Origin: Verrucomicrobiaceae bacterium
GTDB lineage: Bacteria; Verrucomicrobiota; Verrucomicrobiia; Verrucomicrobiales; Akkermansiaceae
Reading direction: 5' to 3'
Assembly: GCA_027486655.1 (NCBI GenBank)
Contig: JAIXOR010000024.1
Coordinates: 1 to 64,000, forward strand
DNA length: 64,000 bases
Numbering within the stretch: position 1 is the stretch's first letter; each line of letters begins with the position of its first letter. A program made the translations under genes and the position numbers. The notes under the pieces were generated by a model. That model did not search any database. It was not told the origin of the DNA and was given only the letters and a program-made list of their open reading frames with translations. This document shows positions 1 through 7,623 of this stretch, piece by piece.

Positions 1-63
1 GGTCACTGTCTTTTCGATTACTTGGCCTGTTGCATCCTCAATTTTTATGGTTGCTTTTAGCAT
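1..63 (-). CDS. partial CDS, N-terminal 21 codons only, unknown
   Basis: An ATG at 63 opens a frame that stays open to the window edge, giving MLKATIKIEDATGQ and a few more residues. The rest lies outside the window, so no function can be given. Upstream, the minus-strand word TAAATTTG at 88-81 fits the Bacteroidota -7 consensus TAnnTTTG, 18 bases before the ATG. It lies between this start and the stop of the next gene. With so few codons this may not be a gene. Confidence 0.35.
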   Translation of the reverse strand, partial: MLKATIKIEDATGQVIEKTVT

Positions 64-102
64 GATTTTGTAGTTTAGTCCAAATTTAACTATTTGCCAC
101 CT

Positions 103-540
103 TTATTTACAGAATGTAATTTTCTCAAACGCCTCAAAATCTTGTATCGTCAAATAATTAATCTTTGACGGTAAATGGAAAGTAACGCCTTCAATTTTAC
201 CAGTAGGCAATATCATTAAGGAAATGCTCATCGGGGCTTGTAAATTCAAATTCAATCTTTTTTGCTTATTCAGATATGCCTTTATATTTGTTTTTATTTG
301 TGTTTCGGCCATCTTATAATCTACCCCTGATAGTGGTATTTGGTCCGGAGCTTTAGTCGTCCTTACGCCCTTCCATGGATTTATTTCATTATAAATCGCC
401 ACTCCTGATGCGAACTCTTCAATCTTGAAAACAGCCTGCACGCCTTTGACTTTACCTCCCTTGTACGTTTGCTGTGCATTCACAATAGATACACATAATG
501 TAAAAGTCAAAGAAAGAATTGTTAAAAATGACTTTTTCAT
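103..540 (-). CDS. small secreted hypothetical protein (Bacteroidota-type)
   Basis: This 145-residue protein begins with a clear signal peptide: two lysines, a hydrophobic stretch from residue 5 to about 20, then an Ala-Gln cleavage region near residue 23. The mature part is basic and has no motif I can name. Its last 45 residues have the alternating pattern of a small alpha/beta domain, vaguely like a TonB C-terminal domain, but not enough to claim it. Codon use is AT-rich, unlike everything beyond 1260. It lies on the same strand as the DUF4494 gene but behind that gene's terminator, so it is probably transcribed separately. Confidence 0.7.
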   Translation of the reverse strand: MKKSFLTILSLTFTLCVSIVNAQQTYKGGKVKGVQAVFKIEEFASGVAIYNEINPWKGVRTTKAPDQIPLSGVDYKMAETQIKTNIKAYLNKQKRLNLNLQAPMSISLMILPTGKIEGVTFHLPSKINYLTIQDFEAFEKITFCK

Positions 541-608
541 GATAAAATGGTTATTTTGGACATGGAGAACCTTTAGCTATAACTTATTAAAGCCGCAGGA
601 AACAGAAC

Positions 609-634
609 AAAAAAGGGGCACTTTTCAGCGCCCC
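609..634 (-). terminator. intrinsic terminator of the DUF4494 gene
   Basis: On the minus strand an 8-bp stem (GGGGCGCT pairing with AGTGCCCC, one G-T pair) closes a GAAA tetraloop. Six T residues follow directly. It starts 11 bases after the TAA of the gene at 645-1157, the classic layout of a rho-independent terminator. Confidence 0.9.
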
Positions 635-644
635 TCGTTTGTTT

Positions 645-1157
645 TTACCCGTTTTGTTCGGCCATTACTTCGGCCAAGGGTCGAAATCCTGCCTGAACTT
701 TTTGTTGTTCCTCTTCGGGTGAATATGGATACACTTCCAAGATAGGCGTCAGGTTTACGTCCGTGATTTCGTAAGGAATCAGCATCGTAGCCAAGCTCTT
801 TTCAATGCGTTCAATGGCTTGTTTGGGGCTGTCGGCATTAACGAGCATGTAGCTGATGATTTTCTTCTCTTTAGCGTTAGCGGCGCCCTTACTGTCATCA
901 ATGGAGACGTAAAACGTTTTGCATTTAAACCATTTATCGCCGCCCTCCTCTTCGAAATGAAACACATCTGAAAGCTTCATGCGGGTAAGACTGCTGATTT
1001 GAAAGTCGGGCGTATTGTCGGCCACAATTCCGTAAAGGCGTGCTTCGGCGTCGGTGTATGAAACTGCATCAATCAAATACGTTTCCGAAAGTGTCTTGAG
1101 CGCACCGTTTTCCTGTTCCTGTTGATATTTGATTTTTCCTAAGTACCAGCTGGGCAT
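645..1157 (-). CDS. DUF4494 domain protein (Bacteroidota)
   Basis: This 170-residue protein has the DUF4494 pattern from end to end. An N-terminal W-x-x-x-K-I-x-Y segment is followed by a segment with TYLIDAVSYTDAEAR (residues about 26-40). Then come a K-x-S-D-V-F-H-F strand, a WFKCKTFYVSIDD strand near 95-107, and a C-terminal half ending in a V-Y-P-Y motif. The family is known almost only from Bacteroidota and its function is unknown; no signal peptide is visible, so it is probably cytoplasmic. A clean terminator follows. Only about 40 bases of ordinary upstream DNA remain before the 7-bp repeats begin, so its promoter appears cut off. This supports a junction at that point. Confidence 0.9.
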   Translation of the reverse strand: MPSWYLGKIKYQQEQENGALKTLSETYLIDAVSYTDAEARLYGIVADNTPDFQISSLTRMKLSDVFHFEEEGGDKWFKCKTFYVSIDDSKGAANAKEKKIISYMLVNADSPKQAIERIEKSLATMLIPYEITDVNLTPILEVYPYSPEEEQQKVQAGFRPLAEVMAEQNG

Positions 1158-1266
1158 ATTTAATGAGTGAATTAGTGATTTGTGAATGAGCGAATGAGTG
1201 ATTTCTGATTTCTGATTTCTGATTTCCGATTTCCGATTTCCGATTTCAGTTTTCAGGGGGAGAATT
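1158..1266. other. junction between AT-rich Bacteroidota-like and GC-rich Verrucomicrobiota-like DNA
   Basis: The stretch consists of imperfect GAATGAGTGATT-like words (about 1160-1200) running into a (GATTTCY)n heptamer array (about 1198-1246), then a TTTTCAGGGGG segment that recurs at 2806. To the left all genes have Bacteroidota character; to the right everything is GC-rich and Verrucomicrobiota-like. No integrase, tRNA or att-like site is visible, so nothing points to a specific insertion mechanism. Confidence 0.6.
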
Positions 1267-1648
1267 GAGCTTGGGTAAGGGCTACGCGCGGGGCAAGCGC
1301 TGGTTCATTTGCGGATCAGGACCCAGGGCGATGCCCTGGGCTGGTATGGCATGCCCCGTTGGGGCGGAAGAAGAGCCGGGCTTCATGCAGAGCATCTTCG
1401 ATCCACGATCCATGATCCACAATCCACAATCCACAATCCACAATCCACAATCCACAATCCACAATCCACAATCCACAATCCACAATCCACGATCCACGAT
1501 CCACGATCCGATCTATTTCGTGACGCCACGAAGAGGATCGTGGGGAGAGATTTCCGATTTTCGATTTCCGATTTCCGATTTCCGATTTCCGATTTCTGAT
1601 TTCTGATTTCTGATTTCTGATTTCTGATTTCTGATTTCTGATTTCCGA
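1246..1648. repeat. repeat block, copy 1 (GC-rich core plus two heptamer arrays)
   Basis: The block starts with a GC-rich core of about 155 bases containing two perfect short inverted repeats: CCAGGGC-GAT-GCCCTGG at 1323-1339 and GCCCC-GTT-GGGGC nearby. It continues with about 16 units of a 7-bp repeat (ATCCACA, drifting to ATCCACG) at about 1401-1512. A spacer (GTGACGCCACGAAGAGGATC) follows, then a second array of GATTTCY heptamers to 1648. The same order recurs at 2805-3141. Apparent proteins rich in WIVDCGL or QSTIHNP come only from the 7-bp period and are not genes. Confidence 0.85.
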
Positions 1649-1776
1649 TCCGGCCGAGCTGCTTACTTCGTCAAGGCTACGAAGGCCAGGAGGGTTCAGC
1701 GCTGGAGGCGGAGAAGCGGGAGTGCGAGACGAAAACGCCCTTGCTCTGTTCTCTTTTTGGGTTACCCACTGATCCC

Positions 1777-2076
1777 ATGAAACTCCGTACCAACCCCGCC
1801 GCCGGGCTTATCCACGATGAATTGGAAGCCCGCGAAATCCCGGCAGCCAAAGCGGCCAGGGACATGGCCATTCCCCGCAGCCGTCTCAGCGATATCTTTG
1901 CTGGAAGAAAAGGCGTTTCGGCCGATACCGCGCTGCGTTTCGAGCGCTACCTTGGCATCTCGGCCGGCCTTTTGATCCGCCTTCAGGCGGAGTATGACTT
2001 GAGCAAAGCGGTCGCCGACAAAGGCCCCCAGATCCGGAAAGAAATCCGCCCGGCTCCAAAATTCGCGGTGGCCTGA
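1777..2076 (+). CDS. higA: HigA-family antitoxin (XRE helix-turn-helix), no toxin beside it
   Basis: This 99-residue protein fits the HigA/VapI antitoxin family. An N-terminal G-L-I-H-x-E-L segment is followed by a helix-turn-helix (AAKAARDMAIPRSRLSDIF, about residues 22-41). Then come the hallmark GRKGVSADTALRFERYLG and a LIRLQAEYDL segment near 69-78. HigA normally binds and silences a HigB RNase and represses their shared promoter. I chose the ATG at 1777; a TTG at 1741 would add 12 residues unlike the family. HigB normally lies directly upstream, but the 128 bases upstream (to 1649) hold no toxin-like frame, and none follows downstream. It is the only plus-strand gene I support, and it sits between two copies of a repeat block. 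It may be an orphan antitoxin or a repurposed repressor. Confidence 0.8.
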   Translation: MKLRTNPAAGLIHDELEAREIPAAKAARDMAIPRSRLSDIFAGRKGVSADTALRFERYLGISAGLLIRLQAEYDLSKAVADKGPQIRKEIRPAPKFAVA

Positions 2077-2219
2077 TGGTTTCGGCTTCGATCCTTTGTC
2101 TGGCAACGGCTCAAACCGCAACCCCGCCATCGATTCGATCTACTCGGTAAGCTCATTCCTCGTTGAAGCTGTGGAAAGTTTGCTAGTGTTCAGCGTTCAG
2201 TTTTCAGGGAAGAGAAGTT
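2077..2219. other. non-coding stretch with a fragment of the repeat block
   Basis: No gene is visible. Bases about 2180-2210 (TTTGCTAGTGTTCAGCGTTC and on) match the sequence just before the second repeat block at about 2787-2817, so this is a partial third copy of its edge. Confidence 0.5.
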
Positions 2220-2351
2220 GGCAGGGACCGACCTCCGGGCGGTCCGCGAGAATGGGATGAGAAGGCGCGCCCATGGGCAGATGATGCAGCGACTCATGGG
2301 ATTATTCCTTCTCGATGCATTCGCTGGACCGCCCGGAGGTCGGTCCCTGCC
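2220..2351. repeat. long imperfect inverted repeat (REP/MITE-like hairpin)
   Basis: The outer arms are 2220-2249 and 2321-2351. The first 26 bases of the left arm (GGCAGGGACCGACCTCCGGG and on) are the exact reverse complement of the right arm, and pairing continues after a one-base gap. Pairing resumes further in: GAGAAGG at 2258-2264 faces CCTTCTC. The loop is about 45 bases. A half copy (GGAGGTCGGT) follows at 2356-2365. No transposase is encoded inside, so this is non-autonomous or structural. Confidence 0.75.
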
Positions 2352-2467
2352 TTTCGGAGGTCGGTGATTTGCCGGTGTGCTTGAAGAGCGTGGTATCGGT
2401 GCTGGCGCTCAGGTTGGGCAAGTGCCAAAGGGATCAAGAGAAGAGAGCGAGCGCGAGGAGGTTACCT

Positions 2468-2650
2468 TCACTCAGGGCCGTTCGAGGACGTCGCAGACGG
2501 CTTCCATGTCTTTTTGATCGCTTCGAGTTGCCGGGTTTCCAGAATCAAGCGCCCGATGAGATCAACCTTTTCACGAAGAGGAAGGGTACACTGCTTCTCC
2601 CGCCAGCGGGGCATTCCTCGCCGGGTGTCGGGGAGAGTTTTTGATTCCAT
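2468..2650 (-). CDS. possible small hypothetical protein (60 aa)
   Basis: An ATG at 2650 opens a 60-residue frame with a basic N-terminus and a stretch (PLREKVDLIGRLILETRQLE, residues 24-43) with the spacing of an amphipathic helix. That is the only sign that it is real. It has no neighbour on its strand and the DNA around it is rich in repeats. I do not recognise the family. It may be chance. Confidence 0.25.
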   Translation of the reverse strand: MESKTLPDTRRGMPRWREKQCTLPLREKVDLIGRLILETRQLEAIKKTWKPSATSSNGPE

Positions 2651-2804
2651 GGGTGGACTTTAGCGCAAGGAAGATCGTGAATTCAAGCGCCGATCTGGGA
2701 CGGGATGATGCGGAAATGAAGAAATGCCCCGTCGTCGCTGAGCTTTGCCGGGCAGGCTGAGCGAGAAGCGAGAAGAGGAGCGGGAGTTTGCTAGTGTTCA
2801 GCGT

Positions 2805-3141
2805 TCAGTTTTCAGGGGAGAGGAAGAGCTTGGCGGGGGCTTCGCGCGGGGCAAGCGCCGGTTCGTTTGCGGATCAGGCCCCAGGGCGATGCCCTGGGCT
2901 GGTATGGCATGCCCCGTTGGGGCGGAAGAAGAGCCGGGCTTTGTGCAAAGCATCCACAATCCACAATCCACAATCCACAATCCACAATCCACAATCCACA
3001 ATCCACGATCCACGATCCACGATCCACGATCCACGATCCACGATCCAAGATCCGGCCATTTTCGTGACGCCACGAAGAGGATCGTGGGGAGAGATTTTCG
3101 ATTTTCGATTTCTGATTTCTGATTTCTGATTTCCGATTTCA
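2805..3141. repeat. repeat block, copy 2
   Basis: This is the second copy of the block at 1246-1648, in the same orientation. It has the TTTTCAGGGG edge, the GC-rich core with the CCAGGGC-GAT-GCCCTGG hairpin, and about 14 units of ATCCACA/ATCCACG (about 2952-3054). The GTGACGCCACGAAGAGGATC spacer and a shorter GATTTCY array follow. The arrays differ in length between copies, as expected from slippage. Together the copies flank the antitoxin gene and the long inverted repeat. Confidence 0.85.
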
Positions 3142-3180
3142 GGGGAGAGGGCTTCGCGCTGGGCTAGGGCGGATCATGGG

Positions 3181-3322
3181 CACCGGGCCAGCAGGCTGGC
3201 TCCGGGAAAGCGGCAGCAGGCTGCGCGCAGTCCAAGGAAGGGATTTCTGATTTTCGCTTTCCGCTTTCCGCTTTCCGCCTCTCGCGTCTCGCGTCTCGCG
3301 TCTCGCGTCTCGCGTCTCACTT
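3181..3322. repeat. short palindromes and two further heptamer arrays
   Basis: GCCAGC-AG-GCTGGC lies near 3187-3200 and GCAGC-AG-GCTGC about 25 bases later. Next come about four units of CTTTCCG (about 3255-3280) and about five units of CGCGTCT (about 3283-3321). The arrays run up to the end of the GH29 gene at 3324. No T-rich terminator is visible for that operon. Confidence 0.7.
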
Positions 3323-3323
3323 C

Positions 3324-5105
3324 TCACCGTGCCGGGGTGAAGCGGATGGCTTCGAGGCTGGCTTTGGAGCCGTCGCCATCGACGAGAGAGACGCTGACCT
3401 TGTGTTTTCCGGGTTGGGAGAAGTGGAGGAGGCCCATCGGGTAGGAATGATAGACGGAGGAGGCGGCCTGTTGGTTTTGGATTTTTGTGCCTTCCGAGGT
3501 TTGGACGGACCAGACCGGGCGGCCCGTGCCTTTGTAGGTGAGTTCGACGAGGTAGTCCCCGGCGGCGGCCACATTCACCTCCCATTCGGCCACGCCGTTG
3601 GGTTTCCAATCGCTGACTTGCAGGGCGAACTTCCATTCGCCGAATTTCTCCATCCAGTTGATGCGTTGGTATTTCGCATCGCGCACCTGGGCGAACTCGC
3701 AGGAGAGCTGGGTGGTGCTGTTGGGATGGATGCCGAGGGTGCTGTCGATTTTCGGGGCCTTGTCGAAGCGGACCTCGACCACGCTGGCGATGGCTGAGAC
3801 CGTGGCGGAGTCGGCGGCGGAGGCATCGAAGGAGGCCCAGTTTCCGGAGCGCTGGATGGGGAGCTTGGTGCGTTTGCCATCCTTGCCGATCAGAGTGGCC
3901 CCGGCGATGTCGCCATCGATGCCGGAGAGGTGGATCCGGCGGTCGGCCGGCCAATCGAAGACCACGAGGTTGAGTGTGTTTTCCGTGCGGGTCACATCGC
4001 CCCACGGTTGGGCGTGTCCCCAGGGCGAGGGGCCGGCACCGTAGACCACGCCCGGATGTTCCTTGATCCACTTGCCGGACTCGACGAGGTAGCCGGCTGC
4101 CTTGGCCGGGATGCGGCCCTTGCCATCCGGCCCGACGTTGAGCAGGTAGGTGCCGCCGCGGCCGACGGTGGAAACGACGCGATGGAGGATCTCCTTCGAG
4201 TCCTTCCAGTTCTGATCATACCAGGCGTAGGACCACGAATCGTTGGTGGTATCGCAGGTTTCCCAGAGGCCGCTGTGGTTTTTCAGGGGCACCTCCATGT
4301 CGCCGAGGCTTTCGTAGTCGCCCATGCCGTGACCGATGCGCGAGCAGAGCATGGCCTTCGGCTGTTTCTTTCGAACCAGCTCGGCCAGTGCCTTGACGTG
4401 CTCGACCGGCATGTTGCCCGGCGTGTCGAACCAGATGTAGGCGAGCTCGCCGTAATTCGAGCAGATCTCATCCACCTGCGGGTAGCACTTTTCCTTGAAG
4501 TATTGGTCGAAGGACGCGGGCGAGCCATCGTCATGCTTGTCCGGCCCGCCATTGCCACCGGGTGCGGTCCAGTCCTGGTTGTGCGAGTAGTAGAACCCGA
4601 ATCCGAGCCCCGCGGCGCGGCAGGCGTCGGCCAGTTCCTTCATCGGATCACGGGCGAAGGGCGAGGCATCGACGATGTTGAAGGGATGTTTCGATTTGAA
4701 CATCGCGAAGCCCTCGTGGTGCTTCGAGGTGATGATGATCCATTTCATGCCCGCTTCCTTGGCGACGCGGACGATTTCCTTCGCATTGAACTCGGAGGGA
4801 TTGAAGTCCTTGGCCAGGTTCATGTATTCGGCGCGCGGGATCTGCATCTGCCTCATGATCCACTCGCCGATGCCATAGAAGGTCTTGTCCTTCCATTGTC
4901 CGCCGAGGTGCGAGTAGAGCCCCCAGTGCATGAACATGCCGTAGTTTCCATCGCGGAAAAGCGCGGCGCGTTCGCTGGTTTCCACGCCGCTCTTGGTGGA
5001 TCGGTCGCCCCACATCTGGTCCATCGACGGCTCGGCGGAAACCGGCAGCGCGAATGAGGCGAGAGCGAGGGAGCGGAGGAAGGTGGAGGAGAGTTTCGTG
5101 TGCAT
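3324..5105 (-). CDS. secreted GH29 alpha-L-fucosidase with C-terminal beta-sandwich
   Basis: This 593-residue enzyme should release terminal alpha-L-fucose outside the cytoplasm. A signal peptide (residues 1-24) precedes a canonical GH29 barrel. NYGMFMHWG at 54-62 and the fucose-binding SKHHEGF at 127-133 are intact. IWFDTPG carries the expected nucleophile at Asp227, and GGTYLLNVGPDGKG at 317-330 is the usual late barrel motif. Residues from about 470 to the end form an extra beta-sandwich, probably carbohydrate-binding. The gene is the last of an operon: its ATG lies one base after the upstream stop. The linkage it cuts cannot be told from sequence. Confidence 0.95.
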   Translation of the reverse strand: MHTKLSSTFLRSLALASFALPVSAEPSMDQMWGDRSTKSGVETSERAALFRDGNYGMFMHWGLYSHLGGQWKDKTFYGIGEWIMRQMQIPRAEYMNLAKDFNPSEFNAKEIVRVAKEAGMKWIIITSKHHEGFAMFKSKHPFNIVDASPFARDPMKELADACRAAGLGFGFYYSHNQDWTAPGGNGGPDKHDDGSPASFDQYFKEKCYPQVDEICSNYGELAYIWFDTPGNMPVEHVKALAELVRKKQPKAMLCSRIGHGMGDYESLGDMEVPLKNHSGLWETCDTTNDSWSYAWYDQNWKDSKEILHRVVSTVGRGGTYLLNVGPDGKGRIPAKAAGYLVESGKWIKEHPGVVYGAGPSPWGHAQPWGDVTRTENTLNLVVFDWPADRRIHLSGIDGDIAGATLIGKDGKRTKLPIQRSGNWASFDASAADSATVSAIASVVEVRFDKAPKIDSTLGIHPNSTTQLSCEFAQVRDAKYQRINWMEKFGEWKFALQVSDWKPNGVAEWEVNVAAAGDYLVELTYKGTGRPVWSVQTSEGTKIQNQQAASSVYHSYPMGLLHFSQPGKHKVSVSLVDGDGSKASLEAIRFTPAR

Positions 5106-5106
5106 G

Positions 5107-7623
5107 TCAGTGGGTAGTGGATGGAGATGAAGATGGAGAAAGGCTGAAGCGGAACTCGCGTGTCAGTGGCGAGTTCAAGAGCGAGGCGGTGTTCTGATAG
5201 GGCCCATCGCGGCGGAGGGTGTAGGTGATGTCCCAGGTGCGGGTTTCGGCGCGGTAGTCGCATTGCCAGAAATCCCTGCCGTGGACCGATTGATCGACCG
5301 GTTTCCAGCCATCGGCGGTTTTCTCTTCGAGCAGCGGCTCGCGATGGGAATCAAGTCCGCGGAAGGTCACCGGAAAGGTTCCCAGCCCGCCGCGGACGAT
5401 GAAGCCGGCGCGGTTGTCGCGGGTTTGGATTTCCAGCGGCAGGTCCCCCACCCGATCGCCCAGCGTGACGCGGATCTGAGGGTGGTTGGCGATGGCTTCC
5501 CGCAGGACCATGCGCGGGTCGTTGTCATGATCGGCGAGGGCCCGGCGGAAGTTGGCATCAGGCCCGGCGTAGGCCTCGGCCGAGCGCGGGATGTAAACGC
5601 GGACCAGGCTGAAGTCGATGTGGTCGCCCGCCTTCAGGGCATCGACTCCGGGTGGCGGGACGAGTTCGAGAATCGAAAGCGTCGGGGAGATCCGCCGTTC
5701 CTGCAGGTAGGGTGCGGCACCGTCCTTGCCGCCGATGCGCGCGGACCAGGATCGCAGGATGAAGCCGTGGTTGGCTGCGAGGTATCCCTTTTCCGTCGGC
5801 GCGTTGGTGATCGAGGCCCAGGGGGATTTCCCTGTCAGCTCGATCGGCTTGCCGGTGATTTCCCCGGGGGTTCCCGATGCCGTCCACTGGCGGATCGGCT
5901 CGGGTTTTTCCGCATTCCCCCATGCGAGGGTGTCGCCCTGGTTGTAGTGATAGGAATCGCCCGCCTGCTGATAGAAAACGAGTCGCTTGAAAGGCACATC
6001 CTGCGTCGCGGAAATGCGGATGCGGTGCAGGCCGCGGGTGTGGTCCTCGGACCGATAGAGTCCGGCGCTGTAGGAGAAATCGATGCGCCCGTCGTCGCTG
6101 CGGCCGGTGAAGACCGCGTTGGCGAGCACCGGTCCGTGGCGATCGTAGCGGACGCGCATCCGGCTGTGGCGGCGGGTGACGCCCTGGGCATCGACATAAC
6201 GGAGCACCGAGCCACCGCCGGCATTGACGCCCCAGTTGCGCTTCTTTTCGGGATCGAGCACCCAGAAGGGCCGGGAGTCGGTGAAATCGTTGTCGGTGAG
6301 GACGTGGTCCATGTCGTAGCACAGCGCCTCCGCGCGGTTGCCGAGGGCGGCCTGGTCCCATTGCTGGTTGCCGCCGTAGCCGATGATCGAAAGCTGCGAG
6401 TGGCTGGCGGCGGGCATGCCACCCCAGTTTTCGCCGACCATCATCAGCTCGAACTCGAAGGTCGAGGAGGGCGGCACCGTGAGCATCGTCAACCCGTGGA
6501 ACCACACACCGGCGAAGCCCGCAGGCCCCGGAGGACCGGGGTCCGGGCCGTGCCAGTTCTTCGACCACTGGACGGGGATGCCCATCGGAAAGCCGTCGCT
6601 GTCGCGGATGACCGCGGAGATGCCGGGGATGTAAAAGGGATGGCCGTCGAAGTTCAGCCGCACGACGCGGGGAAACGCATCCGGATTTTTCACAGACACC
6701 TTTGCCCGCAGCTGGCCGTTGTCGCCCTCGCTGCCCTTGGGGATGACGATCCGGTGGAAGCCCTGGTCCTTTTCATAACTGACCTTCAGCTCGCCGGCAT
6801 CGGGCACGATGGCCTTGGCAGCGACGGGCAGCGGCTGGGTTTCACCGGCCGCGGCGGAGGAAAGGACGCGATCGAGTCCGGAGGCCACCGGGTAAACGAT
6901 GAGGCCCACCGAGACCATCTGCCCCGGTTTCCATGACCCGGCGCGGGACTTCACGGTGACGAACGCCTTCGTTTCATCGATCGTCAGCGAGTCGGTTCCG
7001 CTGCTACCCAGCATCACGAATCCCGCAGCCCCACCGCTGCCAAGGGCGCGGGCCTCGCCCTGGCTGGAGAGGCGGCGATAGGCATCCGGAAGGTCGAGCG
7101 TCATTTCTAACAAACCATCACTGACTTCCACGGTCGGAGTGAAGCGGAAGACGAAGGACACGCGATCCGGCCAGGACGAGGTTTCTAGGCCGGTGTTCGT
7201 GGCATCGCAGGCCGGGCCGCCGGGGACCGCACCGGTCTGCCAGCGGCGGTTGAAGAATTTCCCGCTCTCGACGATTTGCGAGGTGCGCAGATCGGGGCTG
7301 GCAGCGGCGGCTGGGTGCGAGGTGCCATTGCCGACGACCTTGCAGGTGAGGACGACCGGCGAATCCGGGAGTGCTTCGCCGCCGATGACCCGCGATTCCG
7401 GCGGGGCCCCGGCCAACAGAGCCAGCGAGTTCGGGCCGAAGGACGGATGGTGGTAGTTCAGCGCATAGCGCGAGGTCTGGATCCGGAAGTTGGGATCGTG
7501 CAAGCCGTCCTGCCAACCCATCGACCCGTAGTCGCCCCCATTCGCGAATGCCGGGCCGGGTCCGGCGGATGCCTGGATGGATCCGGCGACAAAAGCAAGA
7601 AGCAGGCGGGCGGCGGGTTTCAT
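5107..7623 (-). CDS. large secreted protein of unknown family
   Basis: I do not recognise this 838-residue protein. The ATG at 7623 gives a good signal peptide (MKPAARLLLAFVAGSIQASA) and overlaps the upstream GH97 stop as ATGA. The frame stays open upstream, but that part is the GH97 gene in another frame. The mature part looks all-beta: alternating strands and many aromatic and glycine residues, with no repeats and no membrane segment after the signal. Its size and its place between GH97 and GH29 genes suggest a glycan-active or glycan-binding role. The stop is one base before the next ATG, so it is translationally linked on both sides. It is a candidate for a new carbohydrate-active family, but no catalytic residue can be named. 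Confidence 0.8.
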   Translation of the reverse strand: MKPAARLLLAFVAGSIQASAGPGPAFANGGDYGSMGWQDGLHDPNFRIQTSRYALNYHHPSFGPNSLALLAGAPPESRVIGGEALPDSPVVLTCKVVGNGTSHPAAAASPDLRTSQIVESGKFFNRRWQTGAVPGGPACDATNTGLETSSWPDRVSFVFRFTPTVEVSDGLLEMTLDLPDAYRRLSSQGEARALGSGGAAGFVMLGSSGTDSLTIDETKAFVTVKSRAGSWKPGQMVSVGLIVYPVASGLDRVLSSAAAGETQPLPVAAKAIVPDAGELKVSYEKDQGFHRIVIPKGSEGDNGQLRAKVSVKNPDAFPRVVRLNFDGHPFYIPGISAVIRDSDGFPMGIPVQWSKNWHGPDPGPPGPAGFAGVWFHGLTMLTVPPSSTFEFELMMVGENWGGMPAASHSQLSIIGYGGNQQWDQAALGNRAEALCYDMDHVLTDNDFTDSRPFWVLDPEKKRNWGVNAGGGSVLRYVDAQGVTRRHSRMRVRYDRHGPVLANAVFTGRSDDGRIDFSYSAGLYRSEDHTRGLHRIRISATQDVPFKRLVFYQQAGDSYHYNQGDTLAWGNAEKPEPIRQWTASGTPGEITGKPIELTGKSPWASITNAPTEKGYLAANHGFILRSWSARIGGKDGAAPYLQERRISPTLSILELVPPPGVDALKAGDHIDFSLVRVYIPRSAEAYAGPDANFRRALADHDNDPRMVLREAIANHPQIRVTLGDRVGDLPLEIQTRDNRAGFIVRGGLGTFPVTFRGLDSHREPLLEEKTADGWKPVDQSVHGRDFWQCDYRAETRTWDITYTLRRDGPYQNTASLLNSPLTREFRFSLSPSSSPSTTH

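Noticed and set aside
103-540. TonB C-terminal domain in the small secreted protein
   Set aside because: Only a vague strand pattern near the C-terminus supports it, and the usual TonB motifs are absent.
1401-1512. Possible CRISPR array
   Set aside because: Units are 7 bp without spacers, and no cas gene is present.
1282-1606. Apparent repeat proteins with WIVDCGL or QSTIHNP units, here and at 2745-3129
   Set aside because: The same heptapeptides appear in several frames and on both strands, which follows directly from a 7-bp tandem repeat.
2315-2644. 109-codon plus-strand frame
   Set aside because: It begins inside the long inverted repeat and has no family features; a weak minus-strand alternative overlaps it.
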